A stretch of 64,000 nt of DNA from CAWIXB01 sp963839955 (GCA_963839955.1 CAWIXB010000001.1:434001-498000), one strand, 5' to 3'; counted from the stretch's first letter, positions 6,435 to 14,529 are shown. Made by a program: numbers and translations. The notes: generated by a model from the sequence alone, not told the origin.

Positions 6435-7904
6435 ATGGCCCAGTCGACCCGCGGCCCCGGCATGCCGCCGTCCGGCGTCGCCACCGAGATCCGAAGCCAA
6501 CACCTACCGGGGGTGCAGTACGCGGACCTGCCGGAGCCGTTGCCGCTGAAGCGGGTGCTGGGACCCAGCGTCCTACTGCTCGCGGGCGCCATCGGATCCG
6601 GCGAGTACGTGCTGTGGCCCTACATCACCTCCCAGGTCGGCCTGTCCCTTGTCTGGTTGGTTCTGCTGGGAGTAGGGACGCAGTACTTCCTCAACATGGA
6701 GATCGAGCGCTACACGCTCGCCACCGGGGAGACCGCGGTGACCGGCTTCACCCGGCTGTGGAAGCCGTGGGGCTGGCTGTTCGTCATCATGACGATCGTG
6801 CCGTGGGCCTGGCCCGGCTGGGCGACCGGCGGTACGACGACGCTCAGCTTCGTGTTGGGGTTCTCGGAGGACGCGATCCCCTACGTCACCATCGGGGTCC
6901 TGGTTCTGATCGGCATGGTTCTCACCGTCTCCCCCGTCGTCTACCGGACGGTGGAGAAGATCCAGTTCTTCATGGTGGGGCTGATCGTGCTCTTCCTCGT
7001 GTACGCCGCGGTGGCCCTGCTCGGCTTCGACGGCTACACGGCGCTGGCCAAGGGCTTCGTGGAGGTCGACCAGATCCCGGACGACATCTCCTCCATCGGC
7101 ACCGCCACACTCCTCGGGGCGATCGCGTTCGCCGGCGCCGGTGGCGCGCTCAACCTGGTGCAGTCGAACTGGGTCCGCGACAAGGGCCTGGGCATGGGTG
7201 CTCGCCTGCCCAAGGTGGTCTCGCCGTTCACCGGCGAGGAGACAGCGGCGCCCACCACGGGCTACTTCTTCCACCGCGACGAGGAGAACATGCGCCGCTG
7301 GCGTGGTTGGTGGAGGGTCGCCGACCGCGAGCAGTTCACGACGTTCTTCGTCATCGGCGCCTTTGCCCTGCTCGTGCTCATGACCCTGACGTACGTCACC
7401 GTCGGCACAGGCGTCGCGGAGGAGAGCTTCGACTTCATCCAGGTGGAGGGCGAGGCCCTCAAGACTGAGCACGGCGACTGGCTCGGCACGGTGTTCTGGC
7501 TCATCGGCACCGTCGTCCTCTTCTCCACCAACCTCGCCGTCCTCGACATGGTCGGCCGAGTCACCGCGGATGTGCTGAAGACCGGACCCCTCGCCAACAA
7601 TTCGACGTGGTCCGAGAGCCGGCTGTACTTCACCGTCGTGTGGCTCGAGATCGCGTTCGGCTCGGCCATCCTGCTCTCCGGGGTGGACCAGCCGCTGCTG
7701 CTGCTCGTCATCGCGTCCTCGCTCAACGGCCTGGTGATGTTCGTTTACTCGGTTCTCCTGATCCAGCTCAACCGCGGGATGCTGCCGCGGGCGATCGGGC
7801 TGGGTGGCGGCAGGCTCGTGGTGGTGTGTTGGGCAGTTCTGTTCTACGGCGGGTTCTCGGTGGTCCTGCTGTACGACCAGATAGTCAACAAGCTGCTCGG
7901 ATAG
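6435..7904 (+). CDS. Nramp-related divalent metal transporter family protein (atypical)
   Basis: A 489-residue integral membrane protein with about 11 hydrophobic helices after a 40-residue cytoplasmic N-terminus. Overall layout and the TM1 region LLLAGAIGSGEYVLWPYI place it in the Nramp-like branch of the LeuT fold. Classical Nramp proteins carry DPGN in TM1 and MPH in TM6; here the TM1 position reads GSGE (residues 54-57) and TM6 reads FAGAGGALNLVQSNW, so the usual metal ligands are missing and the substrate may differ. A loop of about 55 residues with FHRDEENMRRWRGWW separates the central helices. A strong AAGGAG site 7 nt upstream supports the ATG. Confidence 0.75.
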   Translation: MAQSTRGPGMPPSGVATEIRSQHLPGVQYADLPEPLPLKRVLGPSVLLLAGAIGSGEYVLWPYITSQVGLSLVWLVLLGVGTQYFLNMEIERYTLATGETAVTGFTRLWKPWGWLFVIMTIVPWAWPGWATGGTTTLSFVLGFSEDAIPYVTIGVLVLIGMVLTVSPVVYRTVEKIQFFMVGLIVLFLVYAAVALLGFDGYTALAKGFVEVDQIPDDISSIGTATLLGAIAFAGAGGALNLVQSNWVRDKGLGMGARLPKVVSPFTGEETAAPTTGYFFHRDEENMRRWRGWWRVADREQFTTFFVIGAFALLVLMTLTYVTVGTGVAEESFDFIQVEGEALKTEHGDWLGTVFWLIGTVVLFSTNLAVLDMVGRVTADVLKTGPLANNSTWSESRLYFTVVWLEIAFGSAILLSGVDQPLLLLVIASSLNGLVMFVYSVLLIQLNRGMLPRAIGLGGGRLVVVCWAVLFYGGFSVVLLYDQIVNKLLG

Positions 7905-7916
7905 GGGTCTGGCCGT

Positions 7917-7956
7917 TCGGCCCTGGCCGATGGGCATCGTCCCCAGCCAGGGCCGA
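7917..7956. terminator. Bidirectional terminator hairpin
   Basis: An 11-bp perfect inverted repeat (TCGGCCCTGGC at 7917-7927, complement at 7946-7956, 18-nt loop) lies between the convergent Nramp-like and allantoinase genes. There is no U-run, as is common for actinobacterial terminators. Confidence 0.55.
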
Positions 7957-7988
7957 GCGGTACCAACCCAGCACTGATGCGGGCGCCG

Positions 7989-9329
7989 TCAGGTCGGGCG
8001 TTCGAGCAGGCGACCGCGCGGCTGGTCGTCGACGTCCGTGCCGCGCAGCCACGTCCGGCGAACGACGCCGGTGAGCTCGTGCCCGGCGTACGGCGTCACG
8101 GGGTTGCGGTGGTGCAGCAACTCGGGCTCGACCCGCAGGCGCTCGTCGGGCGCGAACACGCACAGGTCGGCGTCGGCGCCAACGATGATCCGGCCCTTAC
8201 GCGAGAGACCCGCCAGATCGGCCGGTCCGCTCGCCATCCAGCCGACGACGTCGGTCAGGGCCACGCCACGGGCGCGCGCCGCTGACCACATCACCGGCAG
8301 TCCGACCTGTACCGAGGCGATGCCGCCCCAGGCCCGGCCGAAGTCGCCGTCGGCCGCGAGCTTGAGGTCGGCGGTGCACGGCGAGTGGTCGGAGACGACG
8401 CAGGTGACCGTGCCGTCGGCGAGGCCGGCCCACAGCAGGTCCTGGTTGGCCGTGTCGCGGATCGGCGGGCAGCACTTGAACTGCGTGGCACCGTCGGTCA
8501 CGTCGTCGGCGGACAGGGCGAGGTAGTGCGGACAGGTCTCGGCGCTGATGCGGGTGCCGGCCCGCTGTGCCCGGCGCACGACGGGCAGTGCCGCAGCGCT
8601 GGACACGTGCAGCACGTGGACGCGTGCGCCGGCGCGTCCTGCGAGGCCGGTGAGCGACTCGACCGCGGTGGTCTCGGCGGCGTCGGGACGGGAGCCGAGG
8701 AAGCGCGGGTAGCTGCGACCGTCGGGAGGCGGCGCGGCGGCGATGACGCCGGCGTCCTCGGCATGAACGACGGTGAGCGCGTCGACGGTGCGCAGTCGTT
8801 CGAGTGCGGCCGCGAGCTGGGCGGCGTCGACCGGCGCGAACTCCTCGACGCCGGAGTCGACCAGGAAGCACTTGAAGCCGAAGACGCCCGCGGCGTGCAG
8901 GTCGAGCAGGTCGTCGAGGTTGTCGGGCACGGCACCGCCCCAGAAGCCGGTGTCGACGTGAACCTGGCCGCGTGCCGCTTCCTGCTTGACCGCGAGGGCG
9001 TCCACGCTGGTCGTCGGCGGGATGCTGTTGAGCGGCATGTCGATGATGGTCGTGACACCGCCCGCGGCCGCGGCGCGGGTCGCGCTGGCGAAGCCCTCCC
9101 ACTCGGTGCGGCCGGGTTCGTTGACGTGTACGTGCGTGTCGACGAGGCCGGGCAGCAGCACCTCGTCGTGGCCGAGGTCGACGACGCTGCGCGCCGTCGT
9201 ACGCGTGTCGATGCCTTCAACGGCGACGATGCGACCGTCGCGTACGCCCACCGACAGGGGGACCTCGGCATTGCCGTCGATGCCCGCGATCGCGCGGGGC
9301 GCGCGCACCAGCAGGTCCAGCTCGCTCAC
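7989..9329 (-). CDS. allB: Allantoinase
   Basis: A 446-residue amidohydrolase-fold enzyme that opens the hydantoin ring of allantoin to allantoate in purine breakdown, in the cytoplasm. The metal motif H66-x-H68 lies in DTHVHVNEPGRTEWEGF, which distinguishes allantoinases from dihydropyrimidinases and dihydroorotases; K153 in GFKCFLVDSG is the expected carbamylated lysine; HAED and SDHSPC carry later metal ligands and the catalytic Asp. No other ureide genes (allantoate amidohydrolase, uricase) adjoin. The gene follows a pirin gene on the same strand with a 21-nt gap, so they may be co-transcribed. Confidence 0.93.
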   Translation of the reverse strand: MSELDLLVRAPRAIAGIDGNAEVPLSVGVRDGRIVAVEGIDTRTTARSVVDLGHDEVLLPGLVDTHVHVNEPGRTEWEGFASATRAAAAGGVTTIIDMPLNSIPPTTSVDALAVKQEAARGQVHVDTGFWGGAVPDNLDDLLDLHAAGVFGFKCFLVDSGVEEFAPVDAAQLAAALERLRTVDALTVVHAEDAGVIAAAPPPDGRSYPRFLGSRPDAAETTAVESLTGLAGRAGARVHVLHVSSAAALPVVRRAQRAGTRISAETCPHYLALSADDVTDGATQFKCCPPIRDTANQDLLWAGLADGTVTCVVSDHSPCTADLKLAADGDFGRAWGGIASVQVGLPVMWSAARARGVALTDVVGWMASGPADLAGLSRKGRIIVGADADLCVFAPDERLRVEPELLHHRNPVTPYAGHELTGVVRRTWLRGTDVDDQPRGRLLERPT

Positions 9330-9350
9330 CCACCCACCCTCTCAGCAGGG

Positions 9351-10310
9351 TCAGGGCTGGGTGGGGACGGTGCCGAGGCGGCCGGCCTGAAAGTCCTCGA
9401 AGGCGGTGACGATCTCGGCCTTGGTGTTCATGACGAACGGGCCGTACCACGCGACCGGCTCACGGATGGGGCGGCCGCCGAGCACCAGCACGTCGAGCGC
9501 AGGGGTGTTGCTGTCCTGCGACTCGTCCGCGCGCAGCGTCACCGTGTCGCCCTGGGTGCCGAAGGCGGCGAGCTGGCCCGAGGAAACCGGGCGAGCGTGC
9601 GGGCCGGCGGTGCCCTTCCCGCTCAGCACGTAGGCGAGCGCGTTGAAGTCCGGGCGCCACGGGAGGGCGAGCTCGGCGCCGGGGGAGAGCGTCGCATGGA
9701 TGAGGGTGATCGGTGTGTGCGTCGAGCCGGGGCCGGCGTGCCCGTCGACGTCGCCGGCGATGATGCGCACCAGCGCGCCACCGTCGTGGGAGGAGAGGAG
9801 GGCGACGCGCGAGGCGCGGATGTCCTGGTAGCGCGGGGCGGCCAGCTTGTCGCTGCGCGGCAGGTTGACCCAGAGCTGGAAGCCGTGGAAGAGGCCGCCG
9901 CTGACGACGAGGTGCTCCGGCGGGGTCTCGATGTGCAGCAGGCCGGAGCCGGCCGTCATCCACTGGGTGTCGCCGTTGGTGATCAGGCCGCCGCCGCCCT
10001 GCGAGTCCTGGTGGGCCATCTCGCCGTCGATCATGTAGGTGACGGTCTCGAAGCCGCGGTGCGGGTGCCACGACGTGCCCTTGGGCTCGCCGGGCGCGTA
10101 GTCGACCTCGCCCATCTGGTCGAGGTGGACGAACGGGTCGAGGGCCGCCAGGTCGACACCGGCGAAGGCGCGGCGTACCGGGAACCCTTCGCCCTCGAAG
10201 CCCTTGGGCGCGGTCGTCACGGTGACGACCGGGCGCTCGTGGGTGGACGCGGCGTCCGGGCGCGGGAGGCGGGGGAGGGCGAGAACGTCATCGACAGTGA
10301 CAGCAGGCAT
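9351..10310 (-). CDS. Pirin family protein
   Basis: A 319-residue bicupin of the pirin family. The N-terminal cupin holds the metal site: HPHRGFETVTYMIDGEMAHQDSQG around residues 82-105 gives the two His of H-x-H plus a third His, and E in the GLLHIETPPEH region completes it. The C-terminal cupin begins near residue 215. Bacterial pirins include quercetin dioxygenases and redox-responsive proteins, so the physiological role is open. A GGGAGGAG site about 12 nt upstream supports the ATG. It lies 68 nt downstream of the ATP-grasp gene in the same direction and could be read through from it. Confidence 0.92.
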   Translation of the reverse strand: MPAVTVDDVLALPRLPRPDAASTHERPVVTVTTAPKGFEGEGFPVRRAFAGVDLAALDPFVHLDQMGEVDYAPGEPKGTSWHPHRGFETVTYMIDGEMAHQDSQGGGGLITNGDTQWMTAGSGLLHIETPPEHLVVSGGLFHGFQLWVNLPRSDKLAAPRYQDIRASRVALLSSHDGGALVRIIAGDVDGHAGPGSTHTPITLIHATLSPGAELALPWRPDFNALAYVLSGKGTAGPHARPVSSGQLAAFGTQGDTVTLRADESQDSNTPALDVLVLGGRPIREPVAWYGPFVMNTKAEIVTAFEDFQAGRLGTVPTQP

Positions 10311-10378
10311 GTCGACGGAACACTCCTCCCGGGCGAGTTATTTCGCGGCGCAACTATCTCGTACGCCGACTCCTCGGC

Positions 10379-11380
10379 TCAGCCCACCTCCACCGGGCGC
10401 ACCGGCCGGCCACCGTCGGGCACCCTCGCCCGGTCGTGGTCGACGAGGTGGCGTGCCAGCGCCGCGGCGACCGGCTGGAGCGTCTCCTGCTCGACGAACA
10501 GCCACTGCCCTGCCGGGTTGATCTCGAGGAAGACGTAGCTGCCGTCGGGCCGCAACCGCATGTCGATCGCGCCGTAGACCAGACCGAGCCGGTCCATCAG
10601 CGCCAGCAGCCGGTCGGTGACGGCTGCCGGCAGGCTCACCGCCTCGATCCGGGCGCTGGCGATGTCCATCCGGAAGTCGACCGGGTACGACGTCTGCTGC
10701 GAGTGGATCGCGGCCGCGAACGCCTCGCGCCCGACAACGGTGATGCGCAGGTCGTAGACCGCCTCGACGTACTCCTGGAAGATCACCGGCGCGTACTGCA
10801 CCGAGTCGAGGAGCGCCACCTCCTCCTCCTTGAGCAGCCGGGTCTCCCGCCAGTGCGCCTCGGTCGCGGAGAACGACTTGTAGATGACATTGCGGTAGCC
10901 GCGTGCGTCGGCGAAGCGGCGGGCCTCGGCCGGGTCGTTCGTCACCACCGTGACGGGGATGGTCAGGCCGACCGACTGCGCCACCCGCAGCTGGTAGGCC
11001 TTGCGGTGCGCGACGACGTCGCGGTCGGGCTGGTTGACCCAGTCGGCGTCGAGGAGGTTCCACAGTCCGGCAACCGCCTCGTGCGCCTCGCTCGCCGCGA
11101 ACTGCCGGTGACCCTCCGAGCGGATGTCCTCGCTGACCTGGGGGAGCTGCGGCCGACGCCACCACACGGCACCGACCTGCGAGAGCTCGAGCTCGCCGTT
11201 GACGGGGTCGGTCCACGTCGAGCGCTGCCCCCCGCAGCAGTCGTAGCGCATGGCCAGCTGGGCCTGCGCAGGGAACAACGAGAGATCGAGCACCGCGACG
11301 TCACCGCCGAGGCGCTCGATCTCGCGAACGACCGCCTCGGCGTGCTCGTCACGCTGGTGGGAGACGACGAGGACGCTCAC
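10379..11380 (-). CDS. Graspetide-type ATP-grasp ligase (MvdC/MvdD/TgmB-like RiPP maturase)
   Basis: A 333-residue ATP-grasp enzyme of the class that joins side chains in ribosomal peptides through ester or amide bonds (graspetide macrocyclases). The N-terminal pre-ATP-grasp domain covers residues 1-110, the ATP-binding lysine is around K168 (NVIYKSF), the FQEYV hinge is 201-205, DLRITVVG is 210-217 and the metal-binding FLEINPAGQW is 284-293; EINPxGQW is characteristic of this RiPP branch rather than of glutathione or RimK-type ligases. It starts with GTG 6 nt after the stop of the metallopeptidase gene, so translation is coupled. The likely substrate is that protein's KFRDD repeat region; this pairing is inference. 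Confidence 0.85.
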   Translation of the reverse strand: MSVLVVSHQRDEHAEAVVREIERLGGDVAVLDLSLFPAQAQLAMRYDCCGGQRSTWTDPVNGELELSQVGAVWWRRPQLPQVSEDIRSEGHRQFAASEAHEAVAGLWNLLDADWVNQPDRDVVAHRKAYQLRVAQSVGLTIPVTVVTNDPAEARRFADARGYRNVIYKSFSATEAHWRETRLLKEEEVALLDSVQYAPVIFQEYVEAVYDLRITVVGREAFAAAIHSQQTSYPVDFRMDIASARIEAVSLPAAVTDRLLALMDRLGLVYGAIDMRLRPDGSYVFLEINPAGQWLFVEQETLQPVAAALARHLVDHDRARVPDGGRPVRPVEVG

Positions 11381-11386
11381 CTGCGC

Positions 11387-12838
11387 TCAGCCACCTGGCT
11401 GCACCTGCGATGCCAGCGCGACGTACTCCTGGTAGACGCGGTTGGCCTCGGCGGTCTCCGCGTCACTGAGCGTCCCGGCCGTCGCTGCCTCCTCGTAGTG
11501 CGAGAGGAGCGTCTCGTAGTCGCTGAGCTGCTGGTCGGCCTCCGCGGCGGCGGCCTCGGGGAACGACTGGCGCCACGCGTTCGAGTGGTGACCCGTCGCC
11601 AGGACGAACGGCGTCGGGTCGCTCGGGTCGAACGGCGGCATCGGCATGTCGGCGACCGGCGGCTTCATCGGCTGGTCGGCGAACGGGGGCTTGTCGAGTG
11701 CAGGCTGCTTGATGACGTCGATCCGTGGCGAGGTGTTGGGACCGCCGTCGTCGCGGAACTTCAAGGTGACGGGGTCGTCGCGGAACTTCAGCGTGATGGG
11801 GTCGTCGCGGAACTTCATCGAGCCGCCGTCGTCACGGAACTTCAACGTGATGTTGTCGTCGCGGAACTTCAGAGTCGCCGGTGGGCCGGGCTTGGTGTAG
11901 CCGAGCGTGCTGCGGACGCCGTCGAGGGTCGCCTGCATGCGGGTGACCTGCCCACCGGTGAACATGAACATGGCCGTGTCGTCGGTGTAGTCCATGTAGT
12001 TCATGAACATGTCCCCGTTGGGGCCGTTCGAGCAGGTGATCACGGGGAACGTGGGCTCGCCGTAGTTGGGTCCGGCGCAGTTGGGGGTGTCGTCGACGAA
12101 GTCGCTGCCGTTGCAGCCGGCGCTGTCGTCGCCCCAGATGTGGCGAAGGTCCAGCCAGTGACCGACCTCGTGGGTAGCCGTGCGGCCCTTGTTGAACGGT
12201 GCGGTCGCAGTCCCGGTGTTGCCGAAAGCCGAGTGCAGGCACACGACGCCGTCGGTCGCCGCCGCGCCGCCGGGGAACTGCGCGTAGCCCAGCAGGCCAC
12301 CGCCGAGCTGGCACACCCAGATGTTCAGGTACTTGTCGGCCGGCCAGGCATCGGTGCCGCCCTGTGCTGCGGACTTCACCTTGTCGTCGTGCGTGAACCC
12401 GCTCACTGTGGTGCGGCGGCGGGTGATCCCGTTGGTGGCGCCGCCGCTGGGGTCGGTCGTCGCGAGCTCGAACTCGATGCGGGAGTCCGCGGCGAGAGGG
12501 GCGAACACGGCCGGGACGCCGGCGACGTCGGCGTTGGTCTTGCGGAAGTCAGCGTTGAGGATGTCGATCTGGCTCTGGATCTGCGCGTCGGAGATGTTCT
12601 CGGTGTCGTTGCCGTGCACGACGTGGACGACGGTCGGGATGACGGTGACCCCGCTGCGACCGGTGAAGCCTCGCGAGCTCATGACCGAGAACATGTGGTT
12701 CTCGATCTGCACGCGGGCGTCGGCGTAGCGGGTGTCGGAGATCAGGAGGCGGTAGTGGACCTCCATGGCTCCGCAACCGCGCCGCGGCGGAACCTCCGCG
12801 GCCTTCGATGTGGTGGACTTCCTCGCTCGGCTCGGCAT
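11387..12838 (-). CDS. M43 (pappalysin-like) metallopeptidase with five C-terminal KFRDD repeats, candidate graspetide precursor
   Basis: A 483-residue protein. Residues about 60-315 are an M43-type zinc peptidase: H223-E-x-x-H227-x5-H233 in HEVGHWLDLRHIWGD and the Met-turn region NYMDYTDDTAMFMFTGGQ near 280-297. Directly after it, residues 322-364 hold five 9-residue repeats, four TLKFRDD and one SMKFRDD. Then a Pro-rich linker (about 366-410), the segment PFVLATGHHSNAW and a helical tail. No signal peptide is visible. T, K and the last D of each repeat have the same spacing as T, K and D in the microviridin core TxKYPSD, and a graspetide ATP-grasp gene follows immediately. Either the peptidase domain is the leader or maturase-linked protease, or the repeats decorate an active peptidase. 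Not a family I know as characterised. Confidence 0.8.
   Translation of the reverse strand: MPSRARKSTTSKAAEVPPRRGCGAMEVHYRLLISDTRYADARVQIENHMFSVMSSRGFTGRSGVTVIPTVVHVVHGNDTENISDAQIQSQIDILNADFRKTNADVAGVPAVFAPLAADSRIEFELATTDPSGGATNGITRRRTTVSGFTHDDKVKSAAQGGTDAWPADKYLNIWVCQLGGGLLGYAQFPGGAAATDGVVCLHSAFGNTGTATAPFNKGRTATHEVGHWLDLRHIWGDDSAGCNGSDFVDDTPNCAGPNYGEPTFPVITCSNGPNGDMFMNYMDYTDDTAMFMFTGGQVTRMQATLDGVRSTLGYTKPGPPATLKFRDDNITLKFRDDGGSMKFRDDPITLKFRDDPVTLKFRDDGGPNTSPRIDVIKQPALDKPPFADQPMKPPVADMPMPPFDPSDPTPFVLATGHHSNAWRQSFPEAAAAEADQQLSDYETLLSHYEEAATAGTLSDAETAEANRVYQEYVALASQVQPGG
11747..11871 (-). repeat. Five tandem 27-bp units encoding KFRDD cores
   Basis: A 17-bp element starts at 11747, 11774, 11801, 11828 and 11855, exactly 27 bp apart (9 codons); four copies are identical and the fourth differs by one base. 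On the minus strand each reads TGAAGTTCCGCGACGAC, encoding the KFRDD end of TLKFRDD. Between copies the sequence varies (G, P, N, I, V, S positions), so the core is conserved while the spacer drifts. Confidence 0.95.
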
Positions 12839-12883
12839 GACGTCCCCTCTTGTTGTCGCGTGCCAGTCGTTGTTTGTCGCCTG

Positions 12884-13207
12884 CTAGTTGCCGGGTCGCA
12901 CCACGAGCTTGTCGGGTTCGACGCTGACCACCTCGAGCTGCTCGGCCGATCGGCCCTCGACGTTCAGCACCAGCCGGTTGCCCTCGACGCGCCAGTTACC
13001 GCCGAGGTCGCGCTGCCGGTCGTCGGGACCGGACATCGTCTCGACCACGTCACCGGAGCCGCTCAGGTCGAGTCGGCGCCGGCCGCGGGACGGTGGGAAG
13101 GGGCGATCGTCTGGGCGGAACACCTGACCTTCCGCGGTGTCCTCCTCGTGCGAGTGCACCCAGCGGCGGGTCAGTGCCTTGACATCGATCTCGTCGGCCA
13201 CGGGCAT
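12884..13207 (-). CDS. Uncharacterised small protein at head of the ATP-grasp cluster
   Basis: A 107-residue protein with no named function that I recognise. Residues 13-45 hold a distinctive RRWVHSHEEDT...FRPDDRPFPPSRGRRRL pattern, and the second half (about 50-105) alternates hydrophobic and charged residues like a small beta barrel of lipocalin type (GNWRVEGNRLVLNVEG). It is transcribed toward the metallopeptidase gene with a 45-nt gap, so it is probably the first gene of the same operon. A leader-binding, immunity or sensor role is only a guess. The ATG at 13207 lacks a strong ribosome binding site. Confidence 0.65.
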   Translation of the reverse strand: MPVADEIDVKALTRRWVHSHEEDTAEGQVFRPDDRPFPPSRGRRRLDLSGSGDVVETMSGPDDRQRDLGGNWRVEGNRLVLNVEGRSAEQLEVVSVEPDKLVVRPGN

Positions 13208-13315
13208 CCCGTCGTCACACCGGCCGCCCTGGCCGGGTCACTCGACGTTGCTCCCGGTGATCGCCTGTGTCAAGACGAACTGAACGGAACCACCGTCGGC
13301 CGCAACGCATCCGGC

Positions 13316-14137
13316 ATGCCAGAGTCTGAGCCCGTGGACATGGATGTCGACAACAGGACTGTCGTCGGGGTCGTTCTCGCAGCCGGTGCGGGCACCCGAC
13401 TTCGTCCGTTGACGGCGTTGCGCGCCAAGGCGCTCTGCCCGGTCGGCAACCGTGCTCTCGTCGACGTGGCACTCGATCGCGTCCAGCCGTTCGCCGATCG
13501 TGTCGCGGTCAACGTGCATCACCACCGTGACCAGATGACTGCCCATCTGGCGGGCCGGGGCGTGCACGTGGAGGTCGAGGCGGAGCGCGCGCTCGGCACC
13601 GCGGGGGCGCTCGGGAACCTGCGCGATTGGGTCGACGGCGCGCCGGTGCTGCTGACCAATGCCGACGCCTTTCAGCAGGCCGACCGGGCGCGCGCGCTGA
13701 TCACGCCACTGCTCACCGGTTGGGACGGCGAGCGGCCGCGGCTGCTCTGCGCGCGCACCGAGGGACCGGCCGACTTCGGCGATCTCCGGTACGTCGGGTC
13801 GGCCCTGTTGCCGTGGTGGTCCGTGCGCGACCTGCGACCGGAGCCGTCCGGGCTCTACGAGGTGTCCTGGGCCCCGTTGCACGAGGAGGGCCGCCTCGAC
13901 CTGGTGGTGACCGGCGAGCAGACCATCGACTGCGGTACACCGGCTGACTACCTGCGGGCCAACATGGTGGCCTCGGGGGGCCAGCCGGTGGTCGGCGAGG
14001 GAGCCGTCGTGGCGGGTGACCTGGTCCGCTCGGTGGTCTGGCCGGGCGCACGGGTCGAGGCGGGGGAGCGCCTGATCGACGCGGTCCGCGCGGACGGCCT
14101 TACCCTCACGCCGTACGCCGCCGAGGCCACGTCTTGA
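13316..14137 (+). CDS. Nucleotidyltransferase family protein (sugar-phosphate NTP transferase type)
   Basis: A protein of about 273 residues with the GT-A like NTP-transferase fold. The nucleotide loop VVGVVLAAGAGTRLRPLT is near residues 17-34, followed by the K-A-L-C-P-V-G-N segment and VLLTNADAFQ with the metal-binding Asp. A short C-terminal stretch (PVVGEGAVVAGDLVRSVVWPGARV) resembles the start of a left-handed beta helix. Such enzymes activate sugar phosphates as NDP-sugars; sugar specificity is not clear. In-frame starts at 13316 (ATG), 13334 (GTG) and 13340 (ATG) are all possible. It is divergent from the graspetide-like cluster. Confidence 0.83.
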   Translation: MPESEPVDMDVDNRTVVGVVLAAGAGTRLRPLTALRAKALCPVGNRALVDVALDRVQPFADRVAVNVHHHRDQMTAHLAGRGVHVEVEAERALGTAGALGNLRDWVDGAPVLLTNADAFQQADRARALITPLLTGWDGERPRLLCARTEGPADFGDLRYVGSALLPWWSVRDLRPEPSGLYEVSWAPLHEEGRLDLVVTGEQTIDCGTPADYLRANMVASGGQPVVGEGAVVAGDLVRSVVWPGARVEAGERLIDAVRADGLTLTPYAAEATS

Positions 14138-14155
14138 ATGACACGGCTGTCATTC
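14136..14155 (+). promoter_or_regulatory. Perfect 8-bp inverted repeat, terminator or operator
   Basis: GAATGACA and TGTCATTC (4-nt loop cggc) overlap the stop codon of the nucleotidyltransferase gene and are followed by five C. Because a TAGCAT -10-like box follows at 14161-14166, the dyad may act as an operator for the DUF3263 gene or as a short terminator. Confidence 0.45.
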
Positions 14156-14209
14156 CCCCGTAGCATGGGCCACCGACAACCGCCGACGCCGACCACAGCG
14201 AGGAGCCTG

Positions 14210-14506
14210 ATGGACGCCGCGAACGCCTTCCGGCCGACCAGCCCGGGCGCCGAGGGCCAGCTGGGCGAGCGTGAGCAGCAGATCCTGGCCTTCGAACGGC
14301 AGTGGTGGAAGTACGCGGGCGCGAAGGAGCAGGCGATCCGCGAACTGTTCGACATGTCGGCCACGCGTTACTACCAGACGCTGAACACGCTGATCGACCG
14401 TCCGGAGGCGCTGGCGGTCGACCCGATGCTCGTCAAACGGCTGCGTCGCCTTCGGTCGGCGCGCCAGCGAGCCCGCTCGGCCCGCCGTCTCGGCATCGAG
14501 GTGTGA
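14210..14506 (+). CDS. DUF3263 domain-containing protein
   Basis: A 98-residue protein specific to actinobacteria. The conserved region from residue 15 onwards reads LGEREQQILAFERQWWKYAGAKEQAIRELFDMSATRYYQ in successive segments, which is the DUF3263 hallmark and looks like a helix-turn-helix. The tail is Arg rich. The family is uncharacterised, probably DNA binding. AGGAG 5 nt before the ATG fixes the start. It commonly lies next to the LytR_C-domain gene, as here (23-nt gap). Confidence 0.92.
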   Translation: MDAANAFRPTSPGAEGQLGEREQQILAFERQWWKYAGAKEQAIRELFDMSATRYYQTLNTLIDRPEALAVDPMLVKRLRRLRSARQRARSARRLGIEV

Positions 14507-14529
14507 CCCCCGGTAGCGTCTGAGCCGCC

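Noticed and set aside
11747..11871. CRISPR-like regular repeats
   Set aside because: The 27-bp period lies fully in frame inside a coding region, spacers are 10 bp, and the repeats encode KFRDD; no cas genes adjoin.
10436..14137. A 1233-codon plus-strand open frame across the ATP-grasp and peptidase genes
   Set aside because: It is antisense to clearly conserved genes and has low-complexity Arg/Val/Gly composition typical of shadow frames in GC-rich DNA. Only its last part (13316-14137) is a real gene.
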